A stretch of DNA of 64,000 bases from Hydromonas sp. (GCA_017495165.1 JAFEII010000014.1:22573-86572), one strand, 5' to 3'; positions 35,057-45,789 are shown, counted from the first letter of the stretch. The notes: a model not told the origin generated them from the sequence alone. Translations and numbers: made by a program.

Positions 35057-37369
35057 ATGATTGCGCAAGACTTGGAAGTGACGTTGCATTTGGCTTTTGT
35101 GGAGGCGCGAAAGTCGCGTCATGAATATTTAACCTTGGAGCATTTGCTTTTTTCTATGCTGGACAATCCGCTGGTGATTGAGGTGCTGCAGGCATGTTCG
35201 GCGGATATTGAGGCGTTGCGCGCTGAACTTAAGCGGTTTATTTTTCAAAATATCCCTTCGGCTGCAGGCACGGATGATGTGGATACGCAGCCAACGATTG
35301 GGTTTCAGCGCGTGATGCAGCGTGCAATTATGCATGTGCAGTCGACGGGCAATGAAAAAAATGAGGTGACGGCGGTTGAGGTTTTGGTGGCGATGTTTGC
35401 TGAGAAAGATTCGCATGCGGTGTTCTTTTTGAATCAACAAAATATTGACCGCCTTGATGTTACGCAATTTATTTCGCACGGCACGCGCAAAACCTCCTAC
35501 ATACAGCCAGATTCAGGCAAGTCGGACACACAGTCGGGGGCTGATGCGAAGTCAGACGCGGCTAAAAAAGATGACAGCGCGTTGAGTAAGTATGCTCAAA
35601 ACCTCATTGCGCTGGCAAAAATTGGCAAACTTGACCCGCTGGTTGGGCGTGAGGCTGAAATCGTGCGTGCGGTGCAGGTTTTGTCGCGTCGGCGCAAAAA
35701 CAACCCTGTTTTGGTTGGCGAGGCCGGTGTGGGTAAAACCGCGATTGCAGAAGGATTGGCTTGGAAAATTGTGCAAGGTGATGTGCCTGAAGTGCTGGCC
35801 AATGCGCAGGTTTTTTCGCTGGATATGGGGGCGTTAATGGCTGGCACAAAGTATCGTGGTGACTTTGAGCAGCGCTTAAAGGATGTGATTGCTGAATTGG
35901 CCGCGATTCCTGACTCTGTTTTGTTTGTCGATGAGATTCACATGCTGATTGGTGCTGGCGCAACGGGCAGCAGCGCGATGGATGCGGGTAATTTACTCAA
36001 GCCTGCGCTGGCAAATGGCTCGTTGCGTTGTATTGGCGCGACGACGTATGATGAATACCGCCGTGTTTTTGAAAAAGACGCGGCGCTGGCGCGGCGTTTT
36101 CATAAAATTGATGTGACTGAGCCAACGGTTGCGCAAACGATTACGATTCTTAAAGGTTTGAAAGGGCAGTTTGAGGCGCATTATCAGATCAAATATGCGC
36201 CATCGGCAATTATTGCGGCGGCTGAGTTGTCGGCCAAATACATCAATGATCGTTTTTTACCTGATAAAGCGATTGATTTAATTGATGAGGCGGGCGCGGC
36301 GCAACGGGTTTTGCCTGCGAACGAGCGCAAAAAAAGCATTACCAAGGCGGATATTGAAGAGCTGATTTCTAAAATCGCACGCATTCCGCCAAAGAGTGTG
36401 AACTCAGATGATCGAAGTAAGCTTAAACACTTAGACCGTGATTTAAAATCAACCGTGTTTGGCCAAGAAAAAGCCATTTCTGCAGTGGCGGGCGCAATTA
36501 AAATGTCACGCGCTGGCTTGGGTTCGGTAGATAAACCGATTGGCTCGTTCTTGTTTAGTGGGCCAACGGGCGTGGGTAAAACCGAGCTTGCCAAGCAGCT
36601 CGCGTTTGCGCTGGGGATTGAGCTGATTCGATTTGATATGTCCGAATATATGGAACGCCATGCGGTCAGCCGCTTGATTGGCGCGCCTCCAGGGTATGTT
36701 GGGTTTGAACAGGGCGGTTTACTCACAGATGCAATTAGCAAAAAACCACATGCGGTGTTGTTGCTTGATGAAATTGAAAAAGCCCATCCTGATATTTTTA
36801 ACGTGCTGTTGCAAGTCATGGATCACGGCGCTTTAACCGATAGCAACGGGCGCAAAGCGGATTTTAGAAATGTGATTTTAATCATGACGACCAATGCAGG
36901 TGCGTCGGCCTCTCAAAAAAATAGCCTGGGCTTTACCAAAACTTCGGTCAGCATGGATGATTCTGCCGAAATTAAACGTGCGTTTAGCCCAGAATTTCGC
37001 AATCGTTTGGATGCAATTGTGCCGTTTGCAGCGCTTAATGAGCAAATTATTATGCAAGTGGTGGATAAATTTCTCATGCAGCTTGAAAACCAATTGCATG
37101 AGAAAAAAGTGGAAATCCACTTTACGCCCGCGTTGCGCAGCCATTTGGCCAAAACTGGTTTTGACCCACTCATGGGCGCACGCCCAATGTCGCGCCTGAT
37201 TCAAGACACGGTGCGCCGTGCGCTGGCTGATGAATTGTTGTTTGGTAAGCTGGTTCACGGCGGTGTGGTTCAGGTGGATTATTCAACGACGGACTCTAAA
37301 GTGGTGCTTGATATTAAGTCGTCACGTAAAAAATCCGCTGAAAAATTAGAGCAGGATGTGGAAGTTTAA
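35057..37369 (+). CDS. clpA: ATP-dependent Clp protease ATP-binding subunit ClpA
   Basis: A 770-residue AAA+ unfoldase that feeds ClpP. The N-domain (about 1-145) starts [15 protein letters not shown]1 Walker A is GEAGVGKT with Walker [11 protein letters not shown]2 Walker A is GPTGVGKT with [10 protein letters not shown]. The ClpP-binding IGF/IGL-type loop should lie after the [10 protein letters not shown] region, but I did not pin it. A TTG six codons upstream is possible; I take ATG 35057 from homology. Partner clpP is not in the window. Confidence 0.96.
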   Translation: MIAQDLEVTLHLAFVEARKSRHEYLTLEHLLFSMLDNPLVIEVLQACSADIEALRAELKRFIFQNIPSAAGTDDVDTQPTIGFQRVMQRAIMHVQSTGNEKNEVTAVEVLVAMFAEKDSHAVFFLNQQNIDRLDVTQFISHGTRKTSYIQPDSGKSDTQSGADAKSDAAKKDDSALSKYAQNLIALAKIGKLDPLVGREAEIVRAVQVLSRRRKNNPVLVGEAGVGKTAIAEGLAWKIVQGDVPEVLANAQVFSLDMGALMAGTKYRGDFEQRLKDVIAELAAIPDSVLFVDEIHMLIGAGATGSSAMDAGNLLKPALANGSLRCIGATTYDEYRRVFEKDAALARRFHKIDVTEPTVAQTITILKGLKGQFEAHYQIKYAPSAIIAAAELSAKYINDRFLPDKAIDLIDEAGAAQRVLPANERKKSITKADIEELISKIARIPPKSVNSDDRSKLKHLDRDLKSTVFGQEKAISAVAGAIKMSRAGLGSVDKPIGSFLFSGPTGVGKTELAKQLAFALGIELIRFDMSEYMERHAVSRLIGAPPGYVGFEQGGLLTDAISKKPHAVLLLDEIEKAHPDIFNVLLQVMDHGALTDSNGRKADFRNVILIMTTNAGASASQKNSLGFTKTSVSMDDSAEIKRAFSPEFRNRLDAIVPFAALNEQIIMQVVDKFLMQLENQLHEKKVEIHFTPALRSHLAKTGFDPLMGARPMSRLIQDTVRRALADELLFGKLVHGGVVQVDYSTTDSKVVLDIKSSRKKSAEKLEQDVEV

Positions 37370-37409
37370 ATTTGGCATTTTTAAGTTAGATTTGCCAATG
37401 ATGGCGCTA

Positions 37410-37500
37410 AACATTTAACATTTAACATTTAACATTTAATATTTAATATTTAATATTTAATATTTAATATTTAATATTTAATATTTAATATTTAATATTT
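37410..37500 (+). repeat. 13-unit heptanucleotide tandem repeat upstream of recR
   Basis: Four AACATTT units followed by nine AATATTT units with no interruption. The tract is bracketed by short inverted arms GCGCTAAA (37404-37411) and TTTAGCGC (37498-37505). It ends 52 bp before the recR start codon. Confidence 0.95.
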
Positions 37501-37552
37501 AGCGCTTAACAATTAATTAACTCTTAGCTTTTACATCCACGATGAACGTTAC

Positions 37553-38140
37553 ATGACTCAAAACCGAATTCAAAACCTGATAGATGCACTTCGTGTGTTG
37601 CCTGGCGTGGGGCCAAAGTCTGCGCAGCGCCTTGCGTTTACGCTGCTTCAGTCCGAACGCGACGGGGCGGCACGCTTGGCTGGCGCAATTACCGAGGCGT
37701 TGGCGCATTTGAAAAACTGCGCCTCGTGTTACACCTTTACCGACCAAGAGGTTTGTAGCACATGTGCCAATCCTAAGCGCAATCAAGCGCTGTTGTGCAT
37801 TGTGCAGTCGCCGATGGATCAGTTGTTGATTGAGCAAACCATGACGTATAACGGTTTGTATTTCGTCTTGATGGGGCAACTCAATCCGTTGGAGGGATTG
37901 GGGCCAAAAGACATTGCCATGGATGCGTTGGTGCGGCGCGCCAGTAATGGGCTGGTCACTGAAGCGGTTGTCGCGACTCATTTTACCAATGAGGGCGAGC
38001 TGACGGCGCATTACATTACAGAGCAGCTTACTGCGCGCGGCTTAAAAGTGACGCGTCTGGCGCGTGGCGTGCCGGTGGGCAGCGAGTTGGAACAAGTTGA
38101 TTTGGGTACTTTGGCGCAGGCAATGATGGGGCGGGTTTGA
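37553..38140 (+). CDS. recR: recombination mediator RecR
   Basis: A 195-residue protein of the RecFOR gap-repair pathway that helps load RecA. The N-terminal HhH contains [14 protein letters not shown], the C4 zinc finger is CASC...CSTC, and the TOPRIM domain runs from about 78 ([15 protein letters not shown]) with [15 protein letters not shown] and the C-terminal Walker-like [16 protein letters not shown]. There is only a weak ribosome site. The usual upstream neighbours dnaX and ybaB are missing here; clpA and a heptamer repeat lie upstream instead. Confidence 0.95.
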   Translation: MTQNRIQNLIDALRVLPGVGPKSAQRLAFTLLQSERDGAARLAGAITEALAHLKNCASCYTFTDQEVCSTCANPKRNQALLCIVQSPMDQLLIEQTMTYNGLYFVLMGQLNPLEGLGPKDIAMDALVRRASNGLVTEAVVATHFTNEGELTAHYITEQLTARGLKVTRLARGVPVGSELEQVDLGTLAQAMMGRV

Positions 38141-38198
38141 TGTGATGGGTCAATATTGATTGAGTTGTTGTGTTTTTAACCGCGTGAATGAAACAAAA

Positions 38199-38224
38199 AA
38201 AGACCAGTCAATTGACTGGTCTTT
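38199..38224 (-). terminator. tRNA-Leu terminator
   Basis: A 26-bp perfect palindrome (AAAGACCAGTCA centre ATT) followed on the minus strand by a T-run, directly after the tRNA 3' end. Confidence 0.85.
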
Positions 38225-38228
38225 GTCT

Positions 38229-38315
38229 TGGTGCCCGGGAGAGGACTCGAACCTCCACAGTGTTGCCACCGCATGGACCTGAACCATGTGCGTCTACCAA
38301 TTCCGCCACCTGGGC
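38229..38315 (-). tRNA. tRNA-Leu (CAG)
   Basis: The 87-nt gene on the minus strand starts GCCCAGGTGGCGGAATTGG and ends with an encoded CCA. The anticodon arm CATGG-TTCAGGT-CCATG gives anticodon CAG, reading CTG. A long variable arm (GCGGTGGCAACACTGT region) and the TTCGAGT T-loop confirm a type II Leu tRNA. The acceptor stem has an A-C mismatch at the fifth pair, as in E. coli tRNA-Leu(CAG). Confidence 0.95.
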
Positions 38316-38456
38316 AGGTGTCTTTCCGTTAAGTTGTTATACAAGAGACGGTTTTTTCATGTATCTTATATAACTTCACAAACGTGGCGATTCAATTCGC
38401 GAACTCATTATTTTATAGAGTTAAATCGTTTTGTCAAACTTTAATCGTAAAAAGCC

Positions 38457-41072
38457 ATGAAAAAAATTAAAACGCCAGACTTGGCAAACGCAAAAACATC
38501 AAAAATCTCAAAAACATCAAGCGCAGCTGCTGCGGCAAAAGACGTGAAGTCCAAGCCGCGTGCCAGCTCTAAGAGCAAGCAAGTGTCCGTGCTGTTCTCA
38601 TCGCCTGCGCATGCAACTAAAACCCCAATTCAAACGGTCACAGCGCCTGTGATGGCCGCCTCTAAACCAACTCAGCCCAAAAAACCTTTGTCTGTTAAAA
38701 AAGCGGCAGCGGCGCTGCCAAGCAAAAGTCTGTTGTTTGGCACGATTCATGCGCATGCGATTTTATATAAAAAACCTTTAAATACCAATCAGTTGGCGCA
38801 GGAACTTGATGTGGCGCCTTCGCAGGTTGGTGCATTGCAAGAGTTGCTTGATGCCATGGTTGCTGCGGGCGATATTAAAAAAATGCCGCGTGGCTCGTAT
38901 ACGCCGATTTCAGACCAGACTTTGATTAATGGCACGATTCAAACGCATAAAGACGGCTATGGCTTTTTATTGAATGATGCTGGCGAGGATGTTTTTATTC
39001 CTGAGCGCCAAATGCGTGGCGCTTGGCATGGTGATAAAGTCACGGTGCGGATTTCTGGCACGGCGCGCAATGGCAAACGTGAGGGTGAAGTGGTTGAGGT
39101 GGTTGAGCGCAAATCTTCGCAAGTGGTCGGTCGGTTGCTAAACGAGAATGGCGTGTGGCTTGTATCGCCAGATGATATTCGACTGCGCGGGGATATTTTG
39201 GTTGCCGCTGATGCGCTCGCTGGCGCGTTGGTGAACCAAATTGTGGTGGTGGGTTTGACTCAATACGGCGACGGTCATACGATGAGCGCGGGCAAAGTGG
39301 TTGAGGTGCTCGGCAATGCAGACGACGCGGGGATGGAGATTGAAATTGCGGTGCGCAAATTTGACGTGCCGCATGTGTTTACAGACAAAACTGAGCAGCA
39401 AGTGGCTGCGTTATCTGACACAGTGAGTGAGCAAGATTGGGCTGGGCGCGTTGATTTGCGCGATGTGCCATTGGTGACGATTGACGGTGAGGATGCACGT
39501 GATTTTGATGATGCGGTGTATTGTGAGCCGATTAAAGAAGGGCGCAAAACAGTTGGCTATCGCTTGTTGGTCGCAATTGCGGATGTGAGCTTTTATGTCA
39601 AAGATAAAACCCCGCTCAATGAAGATGCGCTTACGCGTGCCACCAGCGTGTATTTTCCACGCCGTGTTGTGCCGATGCTGCCAGAAAAACTGTCCAATGG
39701 CTTGTGTTCGCTCAATCCACACGTGAATCGTTTGTGCATGGTGTGCGATATGGTGGTTGATTTATCTGGACAAATTACGGCATACCAGTTTTATGAGGCG
39801 GTGATGCATTCGGCTGCGCGCTTGACTTATAACCAAGTGTGGGAATTTTTGGAGCAAGGTACGGGCGTTATGGCGGAGCAGTTTTCTGGTATTTCTCAAT
39901 ACATTACGTCGCTGTATGAGTTGTTTAAGTTGTTACTGTCTTCGCGTGAGGTGCGCGGCGCGATGGAGTTTGAAACCGTTGAAACCTATATTGTGTGTGA
40001 TGAGCAAGGCAAAATTAAAGAGATTTTGCCGCGCACGCGCAACGATGCGCACCGCTTGATTGAAGAATGCATGTTGGCGGCCAATGTGTGCGCTGCTGAG
40101 TTTATTGAGGCAAGCGAGCGCCCGAGCTTGTATCGCAATCACGAAGGCCCTACGCCAGAAAAACTTGAAGCGCTGCGCCAAAACTTACGTTTGTCTGGTC
40201 TTGGCTTGGGCGGCGGCGATAAACCCAGCCCGAAAGACTACGCAATCACCATGGCGCAAATCAACCAGCGGCCAGATTCTGCCGGCTTGCAAACGCTGAT
40301 GCTGCGCTCCATGCAGCAAGCGGTTTATGCGCCTGACAACTTGGGGCATTTTGGCTTGGCGTATGCGGCGTACACGCATTTCACCTCGCCGATTCGCCGC
40401 TATCCAGATTTATTGGTGCATCGAACCATTAAGTCGATTATCAAAAACCAGCGCTATGTGCCAATGACGGAGCAAATCGTTTTGCTTGAAGATACGCGTA
40501 AAAAGAAAGGCTGGGGCGATGAAAAACTCGATGCGCAAGAGAAAAAACACGTCAAGGCGGATTTAAATCATGCCGTTTGGGCGCAGCTTGGTACGCACGC
40601 TTCCATGTGCGAGCGGCGTGCTGACGAAGCGTCGCGGGATGTGACCAATTGGCTTAAGTGCGAGTATATGAAGCAATTTATTGGGCAAACAATGGCGGGG
40701 AAAGTATCATCCGTGACTAATTTTGGCGCTTTTGTGACGCTTGATGATGTGTATGTGGATGGTTTGATTCATATTTCAGAACTGGGCAAAGATTATTTTG
40801 AGTTTGATGAAGCCAGCCACAGTTTGCGTGGTCGCGCATCAGGCAAAATTTACCGCCTGCAAGACCCTGTAAATGTGTTGATTGCCGCAGTTGACAGCGA
40901 CACGCGACGCGTGGATTTTAAACTCGAAGTAGATGGGGCTGAAAAATCCAAAGGCACAAAAGTTGACAGTGCTGCGCCAGCAAGTAAACGCTCAAGGCCG
41001 GCAAAACCAGCAGCGCCTGAAGTTGAGGTGAAAGGGCGCAGTTCGCGTCAAAGAAGCCGTCGCAAGAGCTGA
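38457..41072 (+). CDS. rnr: ribonuclease R
   Basis: An 871-residue 3'-5' exoribonuclease that degrades structured RNA. A basic Ser/Lys/Ala-rich N-terminal extension (about 1-90) is followed by a winged-helix and two cold-shock domains, then the RNB catalytic domain with TIDGEDARDFDDAV (Mg-binding aspartates) and FTSPIRRYPDLLVHR, an S1 domain (VSSVTNFGAFVTL...GLIHISEL) and a basic tail (GRSSRQRSRRKS). The extension and tail are longer than in E. coli. It is divergent from the tRNA. The clear terminator that follows separates it from fabG. Confidence 0.96.
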   Translation: MKKIKTPDLANAKTSKISKTSSAAAAAKDVKSKPRASSKSKQVSVLFSSPAHATKTPIQTVTAPVMAASKPTQPKKPLSVKKAAAALPSKSLLFGTIHAHAILYKKPLNTNQLAQELDVAPSQVGALQELLDAMVAAGDIKKMPRGSYTPISDQTLINGTIQTHKDGYGFLLNDAGEDVFIPERQMRGAWHGDKVTVRISGTARNGKREGEVVEVVERKSSQVVGRLLNENGVWLVSPDDIRLRGDILVAADALAGALVNQIVVVGLTQYGDGHTMSAGKVVEVLGNADDAGMEIEIAVRKFDVPHVFTDKTEQQVAALSDTVSEQDWAGRVDLRDVPLVTIDGEDARDFDDAVYCEPIKEGRKTVGYRLLVAIADVSFYVKDKTPLNEDALTRATSVYFPRRVVPMLPEKLSNGLCSLNPHVNRLCMVCDMVVDLSGQITAYQFYEAVMHSAARLTYNQVWEFLEQGTGVMAEQFSGISQYITSLYELFKLLLSSREVRGAMEFETVETYIVCDEQGKIKEILPRTRNDAHRLIEECMLAANVCAAEFIEASERPSLYRNHEGPTPEKLEALRQNLRLSGLGLGGGDKPSPKDYAITMAQINQRPDSAGLQTLMLRSMQQAVYAPDNLGHFGLAYAAYTHFTSPIRRYPDLLVHRTIKSIIKNQRYVPMTEQIVLLEDTRKKKGWGDEKLDAQEKKHVKADLNHAVWAQLGTHASMCERRADEASRDVTNWLKCEYMKQFIGQTMAGKVSSVTNFGAFVTLDDVYVDGLIHISELGKDYFEFDEASHSLRGRASGKIYRLQDPVNVLIAAVDSDTRRVDFKLEVDGAEKSKGTKVDSAAPASKRSRPAKPAAPEVEVKGRSSRQRSRRKS

Positions 41073-41107
41073 ATTTTCAGTCAAAAAGTTGCGATAATAT
41101 CCGGTAT

Positions 41108-41136
41108 AATGCCCCCCCATAAATGCGGGGCATTTT
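41108..41136 (+). terminator. rnr terminator
   Basis: Stem AATGCCCC/GGGGCATT with a 11-base loop, then TTTTT. Confidence 0.85.
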
Positions 41137-41184
41137 TTGCGTGTAAATCAATTGGCGCATCAATATTTTGAAAAAAGGATGGAT

Positions 41185-41931
41185 ATGCAAAACTCATTAA
41201 CAGGTCAAATTGCGCTGGTCACTGGTGCATCTAGAGGCATTGGTCGCGCGATTGCGCAAACCTTGGCGCAGCGCGGCGCTTTGGTGATTGGTACGGCCAC
41301 CAGCGCGGCTGGTGCGGCTGACATAGACAGTGACTTAAAGGCCATTGAACCATCAAGCGCGGGCATGGTGCTTAATGTGGCGGATGCGGTTCAAACCGAT
41401 GCACTTTTAAAGGACATTGAAGCGCAATTTGGGGCGGTCACAATTTTAGTGAACAATGCGGGGATTACGCGTGATAATTTGGCAATGCGCATGAAAGATG
41501 ATGATTTTGATGATGTTATTATGACCAATTTACGCGGCGTGTTTCGTTTGTCGCGCGGCGTGATGCGCGGCATGATGAAGGCTCGTTCGGGGCGGATTAT
41601 TAATGTCACGTCCGTGATTGCGCAAATGGGCAATCCTGGGCAGGCCAATTATGCTGCAGCAAAAGCAGGGGTTGAAGGCATGAGCCGTTCTTTGGCAAAG
41701 GAGTTGGGCTCAAGGAATATTACGGTTAATTGTGTTGCGCCAGGTTTTATTGCCACGGATATGACGGCTGTGTTGGGCGAGGAGGCGATGACGTCGTTGG
41801 TGAGCCAGGTTCCGCTTGCACGCATGGGTCATGCACAGGATATTGCGAATGCCGTGGCTTTTTTGGCTTCACCCGATGCGGCGTATATTACGGGGCAAGT
41901 GTTGGCAGTCAATGGTGGCATGTATATGTAA
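41185..41931 (+). CDS. fabG: 3-oxoacyl-ACP reductase
   Basis: A 248-residue SDR that reduces 3-oxoacyl-ACP with NADPH in fatty acid elongation. Cofactor motif TGASRGIGRAIAQ, NNAG (VNNAGITRDNLAMRM, a FabG hallmark), catalytic Ser in INVTSVIA, and YAAAK. ATG 41185 is chosen because AAGGATGG lies at good spacing; ATG 41179 is in frame. The upstream fabD/fabH/plsX genes usual in this order are absent, and acpP, normally next, is 2.2 kb away behind mdh and a GntR gene. Confidence 0.95.
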   Translation: MQNSLTGQIALVTGASRGIGRAIAQTLAQRGALVIGTATSAAGAADIDSDLKAIEPSSAGMVLNVADAVQTDALLKDIEAQFGAVTILVNNAGITRDNLAMRMKDDDFDDVIMTNLRGVFRLSRGVMRGMMKARSGRIINVTSVIAQMGNPGQANYAAAKAGVEGMSRSLAKELGSRNITVNCVAPGFIATDMTAVLGEEAMTSLVSQVPLARMGHAQDIANAVAFLASPDAAYITGQVLAVNGGMYM

Positions 41932-41985
41932 AACCCATGTGGCTTGGGGTTTGCAGGGGCACTTTGGTTTTGGAAGTGCCGTAAA

Positions 41986-42014
41986 AAAAAGAGGCTTTGA
42001 AAGCCTCTTTTTTA
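41986..42014. terminator. bidirectional terminator between fabG and mdh
   Basis: Palindrome AGAGGCTTT/AAAGCCTCT flanked by an A-run and a T-run between convergent genes. Confidence 0.88.
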
Positions 42015-42040
42015 TTGAATGAACGATTGAATTGTAAGGA

Positions 42041-43024
42041 TTAACCCAAGAGATGGGCGATTCCAGCTTTTTCTTCTTCGAGTTCAGCCAAGGTGGCGTC
42101 CATTTTGCTGCGTGAGAACGCGTCGATTTCAAGCCCTGTTACCAGCGCGTATTTGCCATTTTCACACACAACCGGCATGCCGTATAACGTGTCGGCAGGA
42201 ATGCCGTAGTCGCCGTTTGATGGAATGCCCATCGTGACCCATTTGCCATTGCTGCCCAAAACCCAGTCGTGGATATGGTCGATTGCGGCATTGGCTGCTG
42301 ATGCCGCTGATGATAAGCCGCGTGCTTCAATAATTGCCGCGCCGCGTTTGCCAACCGTTGGGATAAATGTGTCGCGTGTCCATGCTTGGTCGTTGATTAA
42401 TGCGTCAACCGATGCGCCGCCAATTGTGGCAAATCGCGTGTCTGGATACATGGTTGGGCTGTGGTTGCCCCAAACGATGAGGTTTTCAATGCTGTCAATA
42501 GACTTGCCAGTTTTGGCGGCAATTTGGCTCAATGCACGGTTGTGATCAAGGCGCAACATGGCTGTGAAATTTTCACGCGGCAAGTCTGGTGCTGATTTCA
42601 TGGCAATGTAGGCGTTGGTGTTGGCTGGATTGCCGACAACCAATACTTTTACGTCGCGGCTCGCGTGATCGTTTAATGCTTTGCCTTGTACGGTGAAAAT
42701 GGCGCCGTTGGCTTCCAGTAAGTCTTTGCGCTCCATGCCTTTTGAGCGAGGACGTGCGCCGACCAATACGGCAACGTCCGCGTCTTTAAATGCAACGTTT
42801 GGTTCGTCAGTGACAATAACCCCAGCCAATAGTGGGAATGCGCAATCCTCAAGCTCCATTACAACGCCGTGTACGGCGGGAATCGATGGCGTGATGTCCA
42901 ATAATTGTAAAATCACGGGTTGGTCTTTGCCCAGCATGTCGCCATTGGCGATGCGGAACAATAATGAGTAACAAATTTGGCCTGCTGCACCAGTAATGGC
43001 AACGCGCATTGGGGATTTTGACAT
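42041..43024 (-). CDS. mdh: malate dehydrogenase
   Basis: A 327-residue NAD-dependent enzyme interconverting malate and oxaloacetate. NAD motif [14 protein letters not shown], the substrate arginines in [37 protein letters not shown] and the catalytic His in [12 protein letters not shown] are visible. It is the long form common in Burkholderiales. I use ATG 43024 with AAAGGC upstream; the frame is open 38 codons further. It is divergent from a GntR gene that has a palindrome in the shared region. Confidence 0.96.
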   Translation of the reverse strand: MSKSPMRVAITGAAGQICYSLLFRIANGDMLGKDQPVILQLLDITPSIPAVHGVVMELEDCAFPLLAGVIVTDEPNVAFKDADVAVLVGARPRSKGMERKDLLEANGAIFTVQGKALNDHASRDVKVLVVGNPANTNAYIAMKSAPDLPRENFTAMLRLDHNRALSQIAAKTGKSIDSIENLIVWGNHSPTMYPDTRFATIGGASVDALINDQAWTRDTFIPTVGKRGAAIIEARGLSSAASAANAAIDHIHDWVLGSNGKWVTMGIPSNGDYGIPADTLYGMPVVCENGKYALVTGLEIDAFSRSKMDATLAELEEEKAGIAHLLG

Positions 43025-43146
43025 GATAGAGCCTTTATAAAGAGTTAAAAATGAGGTCGCAATGGTTTGGAAATGGCTGCAAATTGAGCTGCATTGACGT
43101 TCGTGCGTGAGTGTAAATAATGCCTGCGAACTTGTCAATATATGTC

Positions 43147-43158
43147 TCTTATATAAGA
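43147..43158. promoter_or_regulatory. palindrome TCTTATATAAGA between mdh and gntR (candidate GntR operator)
   Basis: A 12-bp perfect palindrome in the 240-bp divergent intergenic region. A near copy, TCTTATATAAC, stands at 38364-38374 between tRNA-Leu and rnr. GntR-family proteins often bind such symmetric A/T-rich sites near their own gene. Assignment is inference. Confidence 0.5.
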
Positions 43159-43264
43159 TGTATGGGTGTGGCGCTTGGGCGCAGTTTGGTGCATAATCCG
43201 CCTTAACTGTCCAAGTGTTTGATGCCGTGAGGCATTGTGCGTTAATTTTAAGAGTGAAATTTTT

Positions 43265-44014
43265 ATGTCAGATTTACAAAATACCCCAAACCCCAACACG
43301 CCGATTTTTAGCCCGTTGTACCAACAAATCAAAGCCTTGTTGCTCCAAAGTTTGAGCAGCGGCGAGTGGAATGCCGGCGATATGATTCCTTCAGAAGTTG
43401 ATTTGGCTGCGCACTTCAAAGTGAGCCAAGGCACAGTTCGCAAAGCGATTGATGAGTTGGCGAGTGAGAATTTATTGGTGCGTCGCCAAGGGCGTGGCAC
43501 TTTTGTGGCGACTCACCAAGAAGCGCAAATTCGCTTCCGCTTTTTGAGTATGCAGGCCGATAATGGCCAAAAATTCACCACCAGCTCTGCGGTTGTGGAC
43601 GTGGATGTGATTTTGGCATCAGTTGGCGTGTGTGCGCATTTGGGATTGGCTGATTCGGATCGGGTTGTGCAAATCACGCGCGTATTGTCGTTTAATGGCC
43701 GCGCAGGTGTGCTTGAGAAAATTTATCTGCCTGAAGCACTGTTTCCAAACGTTACCGCAGACAAATTGCGCGCTTATAAAGGGACTTTGTACAGCTGGTT
43801 TGAGAGCGAATTTAATGTGCGAATGATTCGTGCGGTTGAACAAATTCGGGCCGTTAATGCGCCTGAATCAGCGGCCGAGTATTTGAACGTCGCCTCAAAT
43901 GAGGCCTTGTTGTATGTGGAGCGAATTTCGTATACGTATGCGGATAAACCTGTTGAAGTGCGCCACGGCTGGTATTTGACGCATGACTATTTTTATAAAA
44001 ACGAGTTGATTTAA
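43265..44014 (+). CDS. GntR/HutC-family transcriptional regulator
   Basis: A 249-residue regulator. The N-terminal winged HTH has [15 protein letters not shown] and [19 protein letters not shown], then a C-terminal UTRA ligand domain (about 90-245) with [20 protein letters not shown] and [20 protein letters not shown]. In betaproteobacteria similar genes sit beside TCA-cycle genes. Here it is divergent from mdh, so control of mdh and other TCA genes by an organic-acid signal is likely. The sdhCDAB genes often next to it are not here. Confidence 0.9.
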   Translation: MSDLQNTPNPNTPIFSPLYQQIKALLLQSLSSGEWNAGDMIPSEVDLAAHFKVSQGTVRKAIDELASENLLVRRQGRGTFVATHQEAQIRFRFLSMQADNGQKFTTSSAVVDVDVILASVGVCAHLGLADSDRVVQITRVLSFNGRAGVLEKIYLPEALFPNVTADKLRAYKGTLYSWFESEFNVRMIRAVEQIRAVNAPESAAEYLNVASNEALLYVERISYTYADKPVEVRHGWYLTHDYFYKNELI

Positions 44015-44058
44015 CCCAAAAACCCGAACGGTCGTGCGGTTGAATTGTTAGATAAAAC

Positions 44059-44089
44059 TTGCAAAAATACCCGCTAATGCTGTTACAAT
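44059..44089 (+). promoter_or_regulatory. candidate acpP promoter
   Basis: TTGCAA at 44059-44064 and TACAAT at 44084-44089 with a 19-bp spacer, about 45 bp before the acpP start. Confidence 0.4.
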
Positions 44090-44135
44090 GTCAGGATAAA
44101 TCGCGTGATTTATTTTTTTAATGGAGATTAGAAGC

Positions 44136-44372
44136 ATGGAAAATATTGAACAACGAGTTCGTAAAATTGTTGCAGAGCAATTGGGTGTTAACGAAGCTGA
44201 GATTAAAAACGAAGCATCATTCACCAACGACTTGGGTGCTGACTCATTGGATACTGTTGAGTTGGTCATGGCATTGGAAGACGAATTTGAATGCGAAATC
44301 CCAGATGAAGCCGCAGAAAAAATCACCACCGTTCAACAAGCGATTGACTATGTCAGCGCAAACGTAAAATAA
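44136..44372 (+). CDS. acpP: acyl carrier protein
   Basis: A 78-residue acidic carrier of growing acyl chains. The phosphopantetheine serine is in [16 protein letters not shown], and the C-terminal helix [14 protein letters not shown] is typical. ATG 44136 with GGAG upstream is chosen; a second ATG five codons earlier overlaps that site. It is followed by a terminator, then fabF, so acpP can be made in excess over fabF. Confidence 0.97.
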   Translation: MENIEQRVRKIVAEQLGVNEAEIKNEASFTNDLGADSLDTVELVMALEDEFECEIPDEAAEKITTVQQAIDYVSANVK

Positions 44373-44400
44373 TTATTTGATTATTTTACGGTTGAATACC

Positions 44401-44428
44401 ACAAAAGACCGCCAAAACGGTCTTTTGT
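44401..44428 (+). terminator. terminator between acpP and fabF
   Basis: Stem ACAAAAGACCG/CGGTCTTTTGT with loop CCAAAA, then GTTTTT a little downstream. Confidence 0.8.
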
Positions 44429-44550
44429 GTTTTTAAAGTGCTGTATTTTTAAAATACAAAATACTTAAAGTGCAGTAATAAAATACGTTATGTAACGGTT
44501 TTCCCTCAAAATTCTAACCGCAAATCGTGGGTTGAGAAAAAGGAGCAGTC

Positions 44551-45789
44551 ATGAGTAAACGTCGGGTAGTGGTCACAGGTCTTGGAATTGTTTCGCCTGT
44601 AGGTAATGATGTGCAAAGCGCATGGGCAAATTTGCTGGCTGGGCAATCGGGTATTCGCCTGATTTCCAAATTTGATGCGAGTACTTTTAGTTGCCAAATT
44701 GCAGGCGAGGTGTGTCATTTTGACCCTGCGCAATATATTGGTGCAAAAGAGTTGCGCACAATGGATACTTTTATTCACTATGGTCTGGCGGCTGGTATTC
44801 AGGCGTTTCAGGACTCAGGTTTGGTGGTCACTGAACAAAACGCGGAGCGGATTGGTGTGTCAATTGGTTCGGGGATTGGCGGCTTGCCGATGATTGAGGA
44901 CAATTGCAACGCTTTGTTTACCAAAGGTGCGCGACGCGTATCGCCGTTTATGATTCCTGGTTCGATTATCAATATGGTTTCTGGGCACATGTCAATTATG
45001 TATGGCTTTAAAGGGCCAAATATCGCGATTGCAACGGCTTGCACCACAGGCACGCACAGTATTGGTGAGGCAGCACGTAAAATCCAATACGGCGACGCGG
45101 ATGTGATGATTGCCGGCGGCACTGAAAGCACCGTGAATGCGTTGACAATGGCTGGTTTTGGCAATATGCGCGCATTATCAACCCGCAATGACAACCCGCA
45201 AGCCGCGTCGCGTCCGTGGGACAAAGAGCGCGACGGCTTTGTATTGGGCGAGGGCGCAGGCGTTTTGGTCTTGGAAGAGTACGAGCACGCAAAAGCACGC
45301 GGCGCTAAAATTTATGCAGAGGTTGCAGGTTACGGCATGAGCGCGGATGCCAACCACATGACGGCACCTGCTGAGGATGGTGATGGCGCACGCCGTGCGA
45401 TGGTCAACGCCATGCGTGATGCGGGCGTGAATGCGGATGAGATTGATTATATTAACGCGCACGGCACGTCTACGCCGTTGGGCGATAAAGCGGAAACAAT
45501 GGCGGTCAAACGCGCATTGGGTGATGCGGCGGCACGCGTGGTGGTGAACTCTACCAAGTCGATGACTGGGCATTTATTGGGTGGCGCAGGTGGCATTGAA
45601 GCGGTGTTTAGTGTGTTGGCAATTGCGCACCAAAAATCACCGCCAACCATTAACCTTGACAATCCTGATGAGGGTTGTGATTTGGATTATTGTGCGCATA
45701 CAGCACGGGACATGCCCATTAATATTGCCATTAGCAATTCTTTTGGGTTTGGTGGCACGAATGGTTCGATTTTGATGCGAAAAATATAA
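44551..45789 (+). CDS. fabF: 3-oxoacyl-ACP synthase II
   Basis: A 412-residue condensing enzyme elongating acyl-ACP with malonyl-ACP. The catalytic Cys is in [14 protein letters not shown], the two histidines in [12 protein letters not shown] and [11 protein letters not shown], with the conserved Lys in NSTKSMTGH. The C-terminus [13 protein letters not shown] is typical. AAAGGAG lies just upstream. It follows acpP across a terminator. Confidence 0.97.
   Translation: MSKRRVVVTGLGIVSPVGNDVQSAWANLLAGQSGIRLISKFDASTFSCQIAGEVCHFDPAQYIGAKELRTMDTFIHYGLAAGIQAFQDSGLVVTEQNAERIGVSIGSGIGGLPMIEDNCNALFTKGARRVSPFMIPGSIINMVSGHMSIMYGFKGPNIAIATACTTGTHSIGEAARKIQYGDADVMIAGGTESTVNALTMAGFGNMRALSTRNDNPQAASRPWDKERDGFVLGEGAGVLVLEEYEHAKARGAKIYAEVAGYGMSADANHMTAPAEDGDGARRAMVNAMRDAGVNADEIDYINAHGTSTPLGDKAETMAVKRALGDAAARVVVNSTKSMTGHLLGGAGGIEAVFSVLAIAHQKSPPTINLDNPDEGCDLDYCAHTARDMPINIAISNSFGFGGTNGSILMRKI

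Noticed and set aside
37404..37505. Possible CRISPR array
   Set aside because: Units are 7 bp with no spacers, so this is a simple tandem repeat.
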